38,820 bases of DNA from NCBI GenBank assembly GCA_009924135.1, contig RFSE01000038.1, forward strand, positions 1-38,820, in the 5' to 3' direction. The DNA comes from Pseudomonadota bacterium. Lineage in GTDB: Bacteria; Verrucomicrobiota; Verrucomicrobiia; Limisphaerales; SXTU01. The notes below the pieces were generated by a model that saw only the letters and a program-made list of their open reading frames with translations, was not told the DNA's origin and made no database searches. Positions 1 to 9,400 of this stretch are shown one piece after another. The stretch's first letter is position 1, and every line of letters begins with the position of its first letter. Both the position numbers and the translations under genes were made by a program.

Positions 1-632
1 CCGTTCATCACGACGTGCGTCACGAAACCACCAGCATTCATCAGCGAGATGCGACGCTTCTGCACCGTGGGAGCGTTGGGCCGCGTCGCGGTGGCCAGCT
101 CCAGCGTGTGCTCGGCGGCCTCGACATACTTGGCGAGGTTCACGTGTGAGATGTCCAGGGCGTCGCTGTTTTTGTCGAAGCCATGCGCCGAGCCGTCGGC
201 GGGCAGGTTGCCTTGCAGCGCGATGCCCGGCATGTCGAACAGGTCGCGGATGGTATTCTCATACTCGGCCCGCGTGAGCCGGCGCAGCCCGGTGCGGCCC
301 GTGCCCGCGAGTTTCGCCTGCTCGGCCTGCAGCAACGATTCGCGCAACGACTTCACCACCGCTGCGGTTTCCTGCGCGGGCGGACGCGCGGACTTCTTCG
401 GCGGCATCTCGCCCGCCGCGATGCGGTCATGCACCTTCACCCAGCGCGTAAAATTCTCGGCGTCGGTGAAGTCCGGCTTGAGCGCCGTGAGATCGAGATT
501 GCCCTTCCTGACATCCTTGTCGTGACACTCGGTGCAGTGCGCGGAGAAAAACGGCACCGGCTTGAACTCGGCACCGCAGGCCAGGGGCGGCACGGTTCCC
601 AGCAGCGTGCATAAAATTGCGAGGCGAATCAT
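1..632 (-). CDS. DUF1587/DUF1592-type secreted heme-motif protein, N-terminal part (runs off left edge)
   Basis: The reading frame opens with ATG at 632 and stays open to the window edge, giving about 210 N-terminal residues. It has a signal peptide (MIRLAILCTLLG, cleavage near ACGA-EF), then a CTECH heme-binding motif near residue 33, and MPPKK after it, typical of planctomycete-type cytochrome C domains. A DUF1587 segment follows (RLTRAEYENTIRDLF, then DALDISHVNLAKYVEAAE). Related proteins continue into DUF1592, DUF1588 and DUF1585, which would lie outside the window. The layout matches the complete paralogue at 6495-9659. It is probably an exported redox protein; the substrate of this family is unknown. 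It is the last visible gene of the minus-strand cluster, 136 bases after the sialidase-fusion gene. Confidence 0.88.
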   Translation of the reverse strand, partial: MIRLAILCTLLGTVPPLACGAEFKPVPFFSAHCTECHDKDVRKGNLDLTALKPDFTDAENFTRWVKVHDRIAAGEMPPKKSARPPAQETAAVVKSLRESLLQAEQAKLAGTGRTGLRRLTRAEYENTIRDLFDMPGIALQGNLPADGSAHGFDKNSDALDISHVNLAKYVEAAEHTLELATATRPNAPTVQKRRISLMNAGGFVTHVVMN

Positions 633-768
633 GACAGCGCGGAGCGTCTCATTTTGCCGGGGTCACAAGCAATACCTGCGCCGCCGAAATACCGACGTTG
701 TGCGCCCAGGTTGCGACCGCAGTGCACGATTCTTATGAATGGCAAGCGCATGGCTGGCGAAGTTTTCG

Positions 769-3075
769 TTATCGCCCCGGCGTGGACGGTGATTGCCCTA
801 GATCGCGCAACACTCCGAATGGCGGCTCGTAGCCGTTGGCACCGCCTTCGCGGGAGGTGAAAAAGTTGAAGAGGTAGATGCCATCAGCACCCGCTTTGAG
901 GAGTTGTGTCCCTGCCTGACGATAATCTTCGGCGGAAAGGTTTTTCTGGCCACCGCCTTTGGTGCATTCGATGCCGCCGTAAATGGGCACGCTGGGAATG
1001 GCCTGTTTCCATTGGGGGATCGGCAGATCGCCGCGTTCGTGAAGGAACTCGGAGACGGCGACGAAATCCACCCAGCCGCGTTGCACCCACACAGGCACGT
1101 CGCAGCCCAACTGGCGCGCGGTGGCGGGCGTGGGCGGGGTGCGACCATAGTTAGAGGGCGGGCGCACGGAGAGGACAAGGCGGCGGCCGCGCTCACGTCC
1201 AACGGCGTCGAGCATCGCACGGACACGCTCGACCAGTGCGTTCATCTTGGCGACGTGCTCTTCGGTGGTGCCGTCCTTGAAGAAGCTCGGGAAGCGGTTG
1301 AAGTCGAGTTCGAGGCCATCGCAGTCGTAGCGGCGCACGGCTTCTTCGAGGAGGCGGAAGGTGTAATCGCGGACCTCGTCACGGCCGAAATCCAGCGCAC
1401 CCTTGCCGCGATACTGCTGGTTGCCGAGCCGCCACTCGGGATGGTCCAACTGAAACTGGGTGCGGAGGAAGTCGTTGCCGTGGTCGTCGTTCATCCGAAA
1501 CGTGAGCAGGGCTTCGCATCCGCGGCGTTTCGCTTCGGACAGCATGAGGGCGTAAGGGTCCGCGCCGGCATCGAAGAAGGTCTTCAAGTTGGTGAAACGC
1601 TGCTGCTCCGAGGCCGGCCATTTGGCGCGCTCCTCGGGCGTGGAGAGTGCGCCGCGCATGGTGCCGACCTTGGTGGGGTAATACATGACCTGCGCGTTGA
1701 TGCAGACCAGCACGGTGTCCACGCGGCTGCCGTCGTAGGCGACTTCCTCGATGAGGCGTTTGACGTCGTCCACGGTGACGGCGACGGGGCTTTTACTGTT
1801 GGCCTTGGTGGTGAGGCAGGAGTCGCCATCGAAGTTGTAAAGGACACGGCGGTTGCGGGACGCGGCGCGTATGGGCGCGGGCGGCGGGGACGGACGCGGA
1901 CTTTCGAGCTGGGCGAAGGTGCCGCCGGGGAGGACGTGATGGTAGAGGCTTGTGCCGCCCAGTCCGCCGCCTGGGGTGGCTCGGTCGATGTGCCGCCAGA
2001 CGAGGTGCAACTGGCCTTTGATCCACCGGACGGCGGGATAATCCACCCATAGTTTATTGTTGGCCGACCGAAAAATATCCGTGGGAGCCGACCAGGTCCG
2101 ACCGCCGTCGCGACTGGTGCGGAAGGCGAGGGCGAGGCGCTCCCCGCCATGCCAGCTATTGGTGAGTTTAACGTCGGGGTTTTGGATGAGCACCAGCGTC
2201 CCGGTATCGGGGATGCGCGTCAGCACAGGCGGCGCGACCGGATTGGGCACGGTGGACTGCACGGGCTGGTTCCAGGTGGAACCATTGTCCTCCGACCGGC
2301 TCTCCCACAGCCAACCCGTTGTCGTGCGGCCCAGCATGAGCAGCTTCCCCGGCGCGTGCTCGACCAGCGAAGGTTCCCAGAAGCCCCATTCGTGCTTCTT
2401 GAGCGGATTATCAGGCACATGCAGCACTGCGTTGCCCGGCGAACGAGTCCATGACTTGCCGTGGTCATCGGAGTAAACGGTGTAAGCGCCGAGCGGGCCG
2501 CCCTGCTTCTTCGCATCCGGTTTCAGATTGCAGTGCAGCAGTGCGATGACGCGACCGCTCGCCAGCACGTAGAGCTTGTCCCACGGTCCGGTGGTGTATT
2601 CGTGGGAATCATCGCTGATTTTCAGCGGCCCGGACCATGTCTTGCCGTCGTCGGTCGAACGACGGAAGACCTTGAAGGCATCGCGGCCATTGGCGAGCGA
2701 GGTGTGGGTCAGGCCGAGGTCGCCATTCGCCAGCCGCGCGAACGAGATTTGGAACAACGAACGCTTCGCATCGCTGAAGACGGTCTCGGGCGTGGACCAC
2801 GTCTTGCCGCCGTCGCGTGAACGGATCTGGCGAATCTCACCCCGATCCCAATCGCCGCTTTTCTGATGGGCGCCATACATCAGCAGCAGCGAACCATCCC
2901 GCAGCTCAATCAACGAAGCCTCACCGTTGCGCGCTGCCTCCTTCGAGTACGGCACGATGATGTGGCCCGTTCCGTGGCCTGGGGGAGTTTCGGCCGACTG
3001 GAGTGCAGTCAGTGGCGCGCACAGGCAAAAGACCACGAGGAGTTCCAGAAACGACTTCATGACAGTGTTTGGCAT
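769..3075 (-). CDS. Secreted sialidase-fold (Asp-box) protein fused to a GHL10-like TIM-barrel domain
   Basis: The 768-residue protein starts with a signal peptide (hydrophobic residues 8-24, cleavage near residue 28). Residues about 35-390 carry five Asp boxes of the type SxDxGxTW (near 86, 140, 202, 261 and 321), the hallmark of the six-bladed BNR/sialidase propeller. A proline-rich linker (392-402) leads to residues about 408-760, which resemble a glycosidase TIM barrel of the GHL10/DUF187 kind: DGLELDF at 586-592 is the likely barrel strand with acidic residues, and FRMNDDH at 527-533 another. Such fusions would cut or bind glycans outside the cytoplasm; the substrate is unknown. ATG at 3075 is chosen because AGGA lies 7 bases upstream; ATG at 3060 is the alternative. 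A 22-codon DUF1552 fossil ends just before this start. Confidence 0.87.
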   Translation of the reverse strand: MPNTVMKSFLELLVVFCLCAPLTALQSAETPPGHGTGHIIVPYSKEAARNGEASLIELRDGSLLLMYGAHQKSGDWDRGEIRQIRSRDGGKTWSTPETVFSDAKRSLFQISFARLANGDLGLTHTSLANGRDAFKVFRRSTDDGKTWSGPLKISDDSHEYTTGPWDKLYVLASGRVIALLHCNLKPDAKKQGGPLGAYTVYSDDHGKSWTRSPGNAVLHVPDNPLKKHEWGFWEPSLVEHAPGKLLMLGRTTTGWLWESRSEDNGSTWNQPVQSTVPNPVAPPVLTRIPDTGTLVLIQNPDVKLTNSWHGGERLALAFRTSRDGGRTWSAPTDIFRSANNKLWVDYPAVRWIKGQLHLVWRHIDRATPGGGLGGTSLYHHVLPGGTFAQLESPRPSPPPAPIRAASRNRRVLYNFDGDSCLTTKANSKSPVAVTVDDVKRLIEEVAYDGSRVDTVLVCINAQVMYYPTKVGTMRGALSTPEERAKWPASEQQRFTNLKTFFDAGADPYALMLSEAKRRGCEALLTFRMNDDHGNDFLRTQFQLDHPEWRLGNQQYRGKGALDFGRDEVRDYTFRLLEEAVRRYDCDGLELDFNRFPSFFKDGTTEEHVAKMNALVERVRAMLDAVGRERGRRLVLSVRPPSNYGRTPPTPATARQLGCDVPVWVQRGWVDFVAVSEFLHERGDLPIPQWKQAIPSVPIYGGIECTKGGGQKNLSAEDYRQAGTQLLKAGADGIYLFNFFTSREGGANGYEPPFGVLRDLGQSPSTPGR

Positions 3076-3079
3076 TGAG

Positions 3080-3151
3080 CTATCCTGCCATTTCCAGCCC
3101 CTTCATGGTGTTTGTGCTGCCGGTGCATTTGGCAGCATTCAAACCGGGGTG
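3080..3151 (-). pseudogene. Fossil C-terminus of a DUF1552 protein
   Basis: On the minus strand these bases read about 22 codons ending ...GLNAAKCTGSTNTMKGLEMAG and TAG at 3082-3080. The complete DUF1552 gene nearby ends GLEAGKFANSTGTMKGLELT. The two stretches also match as DNA (plus-strand 3093-3137 against 5218-5262, about three quarters identical). No DUF1552 body precedes it, because the DUF4838 gene stops at 3193. It therefore looks like the leftover tail of an older DUF1552 gene that once preceded the sialidase-fusion gene. The alternative is a chance retention of a spacer copied from the DUF1552/DUF4838 junction. Confidence 0.7.
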
Positions 3152-3192
3152 GCGGCGTGATGCTTCGCTGACGGAGCCAGGCCGCTTGCCGT

Positions 3193-5211
3193 TCATTTTT
3201 TGCGGGTGGCGCTCTGGTCTTCGTTCAGCCAGTTGTCGTCGGCCGGGAGTTGAAGCCGGCCGTTCCGGGCCAGGGCGCTGGGTCCCTTCCAGCCGAGGGC
3301 GGCATTCAGCGGGGCATCGTTCGCAGCGACGACCAGGACATTGACCGCGAGCGGGTGCTGCTGGGCGATGGCACGCATCATCAGCCAACGCCGCTCCATC
3401 ACGGCATTCACCGCAGCAGGAGCGGGCCTGGTTTCCGCCTCCGCCAAACGGTGTGCCTCCGCGCTGACGGCCGTGAACTCGAAACCGGCCCGCAAAAACG
3501 CGACGCGCTGATGCGATGCGGGGTCGTCCGCCGTGGCCTTGGCGGCAGCCACGAGCTCGCCCCGCATGGCTGTGAGGGTCTCCGGCTGGATGAGGGGGAA
3601 GGTGCTGCGCTTGCCCGCCTTTCTTGGCTTCACGCCCTGTTCCGCGAGCAGGAAGTAACGCTTTACCGGCTCCGCCCCGGCACCGAACCCGGTCTGGCAG
3701 TAGTCCTGCAGGAGTGCATCAAAATTCAGCGAGGGGTCCCAGTTCAGGCGGGCGGCCGTGTAGTAGTGAAGGCCCTGCGTCGCCCAATTGTGGAAGACGC
3801 TGTCCATGTCGGTCGCGAGCATCCCGTTCGCCGCCAGATACCGCATCGTGTCGGCGGTCTCCCGGGCTTGGGGACTCAAGGCGCCGGTGCGATAGCCGCC
3901 GCCCAGGTTGTTGGGCCGCCAGTAAACCCGCCTGGCCCCCGCCGCCTGCCAGCCTTTCCAGCCATCCGCCTGGCTCGGCACGTAGCGAACGACAAGGTTC
4001 GGGTGCAGCCGCTCACGGACCGGTGGATCGGAGTAGTAGCTGTAGGCCTCCACCAGAAAAAGTTGATCCGGCACCACCTTGGTCACGCGCTCCGCCACCG
4101 CGTTCCAGTAATGGACATAGCGGTCCGTGAGCGAAACGTGTTCGACCTCGGTGCGGGCGGCTTCCCCGACCTTCGTGAAGACGAGCATGTTGATCTTGGG
4201 GCCGTTGGGCGCATCCAGTTTCTGGCAGGCCTCGCAGAGGCAGAAGCTGGAGTAGCCGCCATCGTTCGGGCAAAGCGAGATCGCGGGGTGCGCCTTGCCA
4301 CCGAGCTCCTTGATGATGACCTTGGCAACATGCTCGATGAGCCCGGGATTGGAAACACAGAGCCGCCAGCGCTCCTTGGCCTTGCTCTGGTCGCGCGTGC
4401 CGTCCGGCTGCAGGGCGAACCACTCGGGGTGCGCCGCCCCGTGCTCGGCCCAGCCGCCCTCGAGTCCGCAGCCGGCCGCCCCGCCGACGATGCCGATGTT
4501 TCCGCCCAAACCGTTCCAAGCGGCCCAGCCTCCTTCGGACTCAGTGCGTGTGGCCGCCTCGGAAACCGTCCGCAGCTCCGCCGCGTCCAGGCCCAGCCAC
4601 TCCCGTCCCTGAGCCGAGCCACGAAAGTCACCCGACGTAAACCGGATGCGCCGCTGGCCGATGGACGGGGTAAAGCGCACGTTCAAATCCGACACGGAGA
4701 GCGTGGTCATTTTCGGGACCACCTTGCCACCTTCACCCGGCCACAGGCTGCGGCAGCCAAGCGTTTGAAGCAGGGTGAAGACTGGCCGGGCACTGGCCGG
4801 TCCACGGCTGTCGCTGCCGTCTTCCTTTGAAAGCAGGGCAAGGGCGTTGCCCGTAGTCTGGATAACGATGCCGCCCGCCCCCAGTCCCTCCAGCTTGAAA
4901 CCCGCCCGCCGCGCCAACGGGCCATCACCGAGCAGGATGAACGTTTCCGCGGTTGTTTTGGCCACGGGAGGAAGTATCCGGCCTCCTTCGATGCGTGCAT
5001 CACTGAAGGCCGCCTCTTTCATGACCGGCAACACGGCTCCGGAAATCTGCTTCACATGCGAAACCAGGGCGGACACGGCGAGATCATTCGCGTCCAAGGA
5101 TTCGCCGACCACGATGACAGCGACGGGCTTGCCGGCGTCGGCGAGGCGCAACGGTGCCCCCTGTGCCATGGTGAAAACGAGGGCGGCCAGCAGCGTGAGG
5201 ACGGGTTTCAT
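3193..5211 (-). CDS. DUF4838 domain-containing secreted protein
   Basis: This 672-residue protein has a short signal peptide (MKPVLTLLAALVFTMAQG). The N-terminal part (about 25-170) resembles the non-catalytic domain found ahead of GH67/GH20-type barrels. The DUF4838 core carries LCPNDGGYSSFCLCEACQ at about 313-330 with a cysteine cluster (C324, C326, C329) characteristic of the family, and aromatic motifs such as YSYYSDPP. DUF4838 proteins are predicted carbohydrate-active enzymes related to alpha-glucuronidases, but no activity is assigned here. The start overlaps the DUF1552 stop by four bases (ATGA), implying translational coupling. A second DUF4838 protein occurs at 18393-21086. Confidence 0.88.
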   Translation of the reverse strand: MKPVLTLLAALVFTMAQGAPLRLADAGKPVAVIVVGESLDANDLAVSALVSHVKQISGAVLPVMKEAAFSDARIEGGRILPPVAKTTAETFILLGDGPLARRAGFKLEGLGAGGIVIQTTGNALALLSKEDGSDSRGPASARPVFTLLQTLGCRSLWPGEGGKVVPKMTTLSVSDLNVRFTPSIGQRRIRFTSGDFRGSAQGREWLGLDAAELRTVSEAATRTESEGGWAAWNGLGGNIGIVGGAAGCGLEGGWAEHGAAHPEWFALQPDGTRDQSKAKERWRLCVSNPGLIEHVAKVIIKELGGKAHPAISLCPNDGGYSSFCLCEACQKLDAPNGPKINMLVFTKVGEAARTEVEHVSLTDRYVHYWNAVAERVTKVVPDQLFLVEAYSYYSDPPVRERLHPNLVVRYVPSQADGWKGWQAAGARRVYWRPNNLGGGYRTGALSPQARETADTMRYLAANGMLATDMDSVFHNWATQGLHYYTAARLNWDPSLNFDALLQDYCQTGFGAGAEPVKRYFLLAEQGVKPRKAGKRSTFPLIQPETLTAMRGELVAAAKATADDPASHQRVAFLRAGFEFTAVSAEAHRLAEAETRPAPAAVNAVMERRWLMMRAIAQQHPLAVNVLVVAANDAPLNAALGWKGPSALARNGRLQLPADDNWLNEDQSATRKK

Positions 5212-6482
5212 GTGAGTTCGAGCCCCTTCATGGTGCCTGTGCTGTTGGCGAATTTGCCAGCCTCGAGACCGAGCCGTTGAAGGATCGAGACGTAGAGATT
5301 GGGCAGCGGATAGTTGTTCTTCCGGTCGAAGGCCAGGTGCTGGCCGTGTTTGAAGCCGCCGCCGGCGAGGAGCACGGGGAGGTTCTTGGTATCGTGGTTG
5401 TTGCCGTTGCCGAGGTTACTGCCGTAGAGCACCTGGGTGCGGTCGAGCAAGGTGGCGTCGCCTTCCTTCGAGGACTTGAGCTTCGCCAGCAGGGCGGCGA
5501 GCTGGCGGAACTCGGCGAGTTCGAGGCTCTTGAGCTGGGCGAGCTTGTCCTCGCGGCCGACGTGATGCGAGAGGTTGTGGCTCTCGCTGCTGACGCCCGG
5601 GATGTGCTCGCCGAACCCATCGAGCCGGATCATCAGCGTGATGAGGCGCGTGCTGTCCGTGGCGAGCGCCAGGTGGGCGAGGTCATACATCGCGCCGAGT
5701 TTTTCGAGCAGGTATTCGCCGTCCTTGGGTGCGGGGGCATCCACCTTGGGCTTGGGCGTGCGTTCCCATTCCTCGGCGATGACCAGGCGGCGCTCCACTT
5801 CACGGACCGAGGTGAAGTATTGATCCAGCCGTTCGCGGTCGGCGCTGCCCAACTGCTTCTGCAACGCGGCCGCGCGCGTGGCCACGGTGTCCAGAATGCT
5901 GCGGCCCGTGCGGAGTTCCTCGACCTGACGCTCCACCGACGCGGCATCGCCGGCGATGAACAAGGCCTTGAAAAGCTGCGCGGGACTGCGCTCAGCGGGC
6001 AGCATCACCCCGCTGGCGGTGAAGGAGAGGGACTGGTTGCCGCTCTTGGCCACAACCAGCGGCAGGGCCGCCACCCGCGTCTGGTGACCGATGCGTTCGG
6101 CGGCAAATTGATCAAGCGAAATGCTGTTGCGGAATGACGCGGCTCCCGGATGCGGCGCAGCGGTGAGAAACGTGACCTCAGCGGAATGACCGCCGCCAGC
6201 ACTATCGGGATGGGAACTGCCGGAGATCACCGTGAACTGGTCGCGCAAGTCCTTTAACGGTTCGAGATAGGGGGTGAGCGCAAAATCACGGCCCGTTTCA
6301 GCCGGGTAGAAGTGCCGCTCCAGCACGCCAAGATTCGTGCAGACGGCCAGCAAGCGCCGGGGTGCCTCGGCCGGCTTGGCAAACGCCGGGCGCATGGCGT
6401 CGAGGAACGGCAGCGCGAGCGCCGCCCCGGAGGCGCGGAGAAAGGTACGGCGGGAGAGAGCGGGAGTGGCGATATGAGTCAT
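5208..6482 (-). CDS. DUF1552 family protein with Tat signal
   Basis: The 424-residue protein begins with a twin-arginine leader (SRRTFLRASGAALALPFL, cleavage near AFA-KP), so it is probably exported folded. The rest fits DUF1552: the opening LLAVCTNLGV, a SGSSHPD segment, LATDSTRLITLMIRLDG and the C-terminal STGTMKGLEL. DUF1552 genes are regularly adjacent to DUF1592-type genes in Planctomycetota and Verrucomicrobiota, as here: the DUF1592-type gene ends 12 bases upstream. A joint role in extracytoplasmic oxidation is plausible but unproven. The next gene (DUF4838) begins within its stop codon. The homologous tail at 3080-3151 shows a second DUF1552 copy once existed in this cluster. Confidence 0.92.
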   Translation of the reverse strand: MTHIATPALSRRTFLRASGAALALPFLDAMRPAFAKPAEAPRRLLAVCTNLGVLERHFYPAETGRDFALTPYLEPLKDLRDQFTVISGSSHPDSAGGGHSAEVTFLTAAPHPGAASFRNSISLDQFAAERIGHQTRVAALPLVVAKSGNQSLSFTASGVMLPAERSPAQLFKALFIAGDAASVERQVEELRTGRSILDTVATRAAALQKQLGSADRERLDQYFTSVREVERRLVIAEEWERTPKPKVDAPAPKDGEYLLEKLGAMYDLAHLALATDSTRLITLMIRLDGFGEHIPGVSSESHNLSHHVGREDKLAQLKSLELAEFRQLAALLAKLKSSKEGDATLLDRTQVLYGSNLGNGNNHDTKNLPVLLAGGGFKHGQHLAFDRKNNYPLPNLYVSILQRLGLEAGKFANSTGTMKGLELT

Positions 6483-6494
6483 ATGCTTGTTGGC

Positions 6495-9400
6495 TTACTT
6501 GGACTGAAACAGGTCACTGGCGACCACTTCCTGCACGAGGGAGCGCAGGCCATGATGCGTCGCCTTGGTCCTGGCCACGATTCCGTTGATGGCCTCGCGA
6601 TCGGCGAAACGGATGCCCGCACCGGTGGCGTAGATCATGAGCTGCCGGGCGAGGTTGCGGGCGAGGGCGTCGGGGTCGGCGAGCAGCAGGACGCGCAGGC
6701 CGTTCACGTCGGCAAACTTCCGGCCGTCGGCGAGTTCCCCGGTGGCATCCACTTCGGAGCCGAGTCTCAATTTGGCGCGGTGACGGCTGCCCGCTTCGCT
6801 GACGACTTCGATGAACGGTTCCTCCACGACCTCCTTGCCCTTGCGAATCTTCTTCGGCTGGCCGGCGAGCCGGTAGCGGTCACGCCAGCCGCCAATCACG
6901 TCGAAGTTTTCGAGCGCGAGTCCGGGCGGATCCATCTTTGCATGGCACGATGCGCATGCTGCATCGGCACGATGCTTCTCAATCATCTGGCGGATGGTCA
7001 CCGCTCCGGTGGCGTCAGGCTCCACCGCCGGCACGTTGGGCGGCGGGGGCAGACGCGGGATGCCGAGGATGCGCTCCATCACCCACACGCCGCGCAGCAC
7101 CGGCGAGGTGGCCGTGCCGTTCGCGGTCACTTTGAGGACCGCCGCCTGCGTGAGGAACCCGCCGCGCGGCGAGCCAGCGGGCAGTTTCACTTCGCGCAGT
7201 CCGGCACCCGTCACCCCGTGAATGCCGTACAGCTCGGCGAGCCGCTGGTTGACCAACACCGTGTCTGCGGCGATCACCTGCGCCACCCCGAGATTCTTGG
7301 CCAGCAGCTGACGCAGCCACGCGCGCGACTCGGCGAGCATCGAATCGTGCAACCACGGGTCGAACTCCGGATACAAGTTCGGATCGGGCGTGGTGAAGTC
7401 GATCTTCTTCAACTCCAGCCACTCGTCGAGGAAGTGCTCCACAAAGCGGTCCGAGCGCGGGTCCGCCAGCATCCGGTCCACCTGGGCACGCAGCGTGGCG
7501 GGCTGGGACAACGTGCGTTTCGCTGCGAGGTCCAGCAGTGTGGCGTCGGGACCGGAATTCCAAAGAAAGAACGACAGGCGCGAAGCCAGCGCATGGTCGC
7601 CGAGCCGGGCAGGCGTGTTCTTCGTCGGCTGCGGCACGCCGGACTCCAGGCCAATCAGCAGAAAGTCCGGCGAGCAGAGGATGGCCTTGTAGCCCGCGAG
7701 CATCGCCTGCTCGAAGCTCGAACCCCGCCCAAGCTGCCCCTCGACGATTGCCGCAAACGGCGCGACCTCCTCGGCCGTCACCGGCCGGCGAAACGCCCGG
7801 CTCGCAAAACCCAGCAGGAGGCTCCGGTGGTCCGGTGTGGCTCCGGCGGTGGTTGGCGCCGCCGCCTTCGGCGCGGTGATTTCGACTCCGGTGAAGAAGA
7901 GGTTGCGGTCGCGGAGATTCGGATCGGGATTCGCCTCGTCGAGGAAGTCGTTCATGAACTCGATGCCCAGCTCAACCGGCCCGGCGCTGGCGACGCGGAA
8001 TTTCGCCCGATATTCCTTCGGCGCGGCGCGCAGCGTGTTCACCGCGAACTGCGCATGCGGCAGCTCGGTGCCATCGACGAGCAGCCGCATCTTTGCCGGT
8101 TCGTTGCCGGCGTGCGTCTCGAACGCGGTTACGGCGACCTCGTAATCACCCGGCACTGCGCAGTTGAAGCGCGCGGTGGTCGTCCCGGAAAGATTCAGCA
8201 GCCGCTCCGCGCCGAGGGCCTGGCCCGCGCCCTTGAATCCGGCGAGTGGCAACTTCTCCGTGGTTCCGACCGTGACCGTTGGCACGCCCGCCAGCGGAGG
8301 CCGCGGATAAGTGTTCACCGGGACTTCGCCAAACAACCGGCGCTGGCTCTCGGGCGGCCACTGATCGATCAACGGGCCTTCCACCTCGAACCAATCGTAA
8401 GCCACGCCCGGCCCTTCGTAATCCAAAATGCCCTGGCTGGTGCCACCACCGGGGGCCGCCCCCGCCGGCAGGGTCATCGCGTGAAAGGACACGCGTTCGC
8501 CGGGATTGAGCCACACCTTGAACTCATGCGTCGTGGGCTGGAGCGACGGGGCATCGAAGTAACCCAGCGGCTCGCCTTTCAGCGAGGCCCGCACAATGTG
8601 CGTTGCCTCGGCCTCGCCGTAGAACTCCACGTTCTCCTGCCACTCACGCATGCCGCGCTTTTCCGTCAACTGCTCCGGCGTGAGCGGCGTGGCCTGCCAG
8701 CGGCCCTGCGCGTCCTTGAAGTAGGGCAGTCCGAGCGAGACGTAACTGCGCACCATGCCGCGCTTGGCCGCCACTGCCTTGGTGCGTTCCCAGCGCAACC
8801 CCCAGAGCGGGAACCGCACACGATACCAGCCCGGCACCGACGGATTAAAACGGTCAATCTGGATGCCCTCCGGCTGATGCGCACCGATGACGCCCGTGAG
8901 CACGGCGAACGACTCCGCCTCGCCTTTAAACGAAGGCGCACGATAGGAGTTGCCTAGGTCGGCGACCGGATTGCCCGCGATGTGGCTGGTCAAGCCATCG
9001 GCCACCGTGCGGTTGTTCATGGGCACGCCGCACTTTTGCAGCACGGCCCCATGCGCGGAATACTGCCGCGCCGCCGGCTCGCGCCAGACTTTCGTCTCGG
9101 GCCGGGCCGCCGCTTTCACCACCGCCTGCCGCAGCGCGACGTCCGCCGCCTGCAAATACTTCGTCATCTGAATGTGCGAGATGTCCAGTGCGCCTGCGAC
9201 TTTGTCGTAGCCGAACTGCTGGCCGTCCTCGGGCAACAGCTCCTTCACGCGCAGCAACGGCAACGCGAGCAAATCCCGCAGCGCGTGCTCGTATTCCGTC
9301 CGGTTCATGCGCCGCACCAAGGTTCGCCCGCCGGCCGAGCCCGCATACTCCGCCGCTTTGACCTCATCGCCCAACGCCCGGAGAAACGCCTGTCTTTCCG

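Noticed and set aside
6312..8957. Long open frame of 881 codons on the plus strand
   Set aside because: It is antisense to the DUF1592-type and DUF1552 genes, has no recognisable domain and a composition (many Arg, His, Gly) typical of GC-rich shadow frames. Similar shadows exist at 904-2052, 9944-11677 and 18522-20855.
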